Shown: positions 6,823 through 6,972 of the stretch, piece by piece
How positions within the stretch are numbered: the first letter of the stretch is position 1
How the letters are laid out: every line of letters starts with the position of its first letter
DNA from: UBA931 sp036825435
GTDB lineage: Bacteria; Pseudomonadota; Gammaproteobacteria; Burkholderiales; Casimicrobiaceae
Direction: 5' to 3'
DNA length: 6,972 nucleotides
Assembly: GCA_036825435.1 (NCBI GenBank)
Contig: DAISYG010000091.1
Span: forward strand, 1-6,972
Made by a program: the position numbers and the translations under genes
The notes under the pieces: generated by a model
What the model was told of the DNA's origin: nothing
What the model saw: only the letters and a program-made list of their open reading frames with translations
The model's database searches: none

Positions 6823-6843
6823 ATCCAAAAAACGGCAGTCATT
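6823..6843 (+). repeat. Imperfect direct repeat, copy 2
   Basis: This is the second copy of the leader at 6689-6708. Here it runs directly into the REP-like element whose first bases overlap its TCATT end. Confidence 0.5.
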
Positions 6844-6872
6844 GCGAGGAGCGAAGCGACGTGGCAATCCAG
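6838..6872 (+). repeat. REP-like dispersed palindromic repeat
   Basis: The element runs from GTCATTGCGAGG to GTGGCAATCCAG, with terminal arms ATTGC (6841-6845) and GCAAT (6864-6868) and a core containing GAGCGAAGCGACG. The motif is one I recognise from memory as a short intergenic repeat dispersed in many bacterial genomes. With a single full copy in this window, repetitiveness must be judged genome-wide. Confidence 0.65.
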
Positions 6873-6934
6873 GGGCGTTAAAAACTATCAAAGTTTTCTT
6901 GCTTTGCCTATTACCGAGTTTTGCAATAACCGTT

Positions 6935-6958
6935 GCCGGTCTCGCCCGGCGGGTACCC
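6935..6958 (+). repeat. GC-rich palindromic segment at the right edge
   Basis: GCCGG (6935-6939) and CCGGC (6946-6950) pair around a TCTCGC loop, immediately followed by the perfect 8-base palindrome GGGTACCC (6951-6958). From memory, GGTCTCGCC...GGCGGG sequences are a recurrent intergenic repeat in beta- and gammaproteobacteria. It may continue past the window. Confidence 0.4.
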
Positions 6959-6972
6959 TGCGCTTCTCATCG

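Larger units (their letters stand above)
6628..6972. other. Repeat-rich non-coding tail, no gene supported
   Basis: These 345 bases after the hydrolase gene carry no reading frame I can defend. Contents: the end of the heptamer array; two copies of a ~20-base leader (6689 and 6823) each followed by a different palindromic core; weak AT-rich hairpins AAGAAG/CTTCTT (6791-6796, 6804-6809) and AAAACT/AGTTTT (6881-6886, 6892-6897); and a GC-rich palindromic segment at the right edge. No strong terminator for the hydrolase gene is seen; the 6791-6809 hairpin followed by TTCTC is the nearest candidate. Confidence 0.6.

Noticed and set aside
6606..6842. 78-codon minus-strand reading frame with several Cys residues
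   Set aside because: It starts inside the REP-like repeat, runs through the repeat-rich tail into the end of the hydrolase gene, has no ribosome site, and resembles no family; treated as chance.

Overview
The window looks like ordinary chromosomal DNA of a proteobacterium, most likely a betaproteobacterium. That placement is inferred from the style of the SecD, SecF, YajC and fumarylacetoacetate-hydrolase-type proteins, remembered rather than searched, and from a moderate GC content. There are six complete protein genes. I see no tRNA, rRNA, CRISPR array, transposase or phage gene, and no convincing new multi-gene system.

Layout, left to right. Positions 1-155 are a short upstream region with only a ribosome binding site I can support. 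A full-length sodium/proline symporter gene, putP (156-1643, +), follows. A strong bidirectional hairpin terminator (1706-1737) separates it from a convergent minus-strand cluster. Read in its own direction, that cluster is yajC (5701-5372), secD (5301-3388), secF (3349-2405) and a DedA-family membrane protein gene (2392-1748). A 218-base divergent intergenic region with hairpins separates yajC from a plus-strand fumarylacetoacetate hydrolase-family gene (5920-6627). The last 345 bases (6628-6972) hold no gene I can support. They are a patchwork of short repeats: a six-copy degenerate heptamer array running over the end of the hydrolase gene, two copies of a ~20-base leader each followed by a different palindromic core, and a GC-rich palindromic segment at the right edge.

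How the genes work together. YajC, SecD and SecF form the accessory complex of the SecYEG translocon, which uses the proton or sodium gradient to help pull exported proteins out on the periplasmic side. The DedA-family gene starts only 12 bases after the secF stop and is probably in the same transcript. DedA proteins are envelope membrane proteins linked to lipid-carrier recycling and ion homeostasis, so the group reads as an envelope-biogenesis operon. PutP (proline uptake) and the hydrolase (cleavage or tautomerisation of acylpyruvate/oxaloacetate-type compounds) are independent metabolic units.

The points most worth a second look are non-coding. They are a terminator-like hairpin with a U-run between yajC and secD, the structured yajC leader, the heptamer array that supplies the hydrolase C-terminal tail, and the repeat-rich right end.
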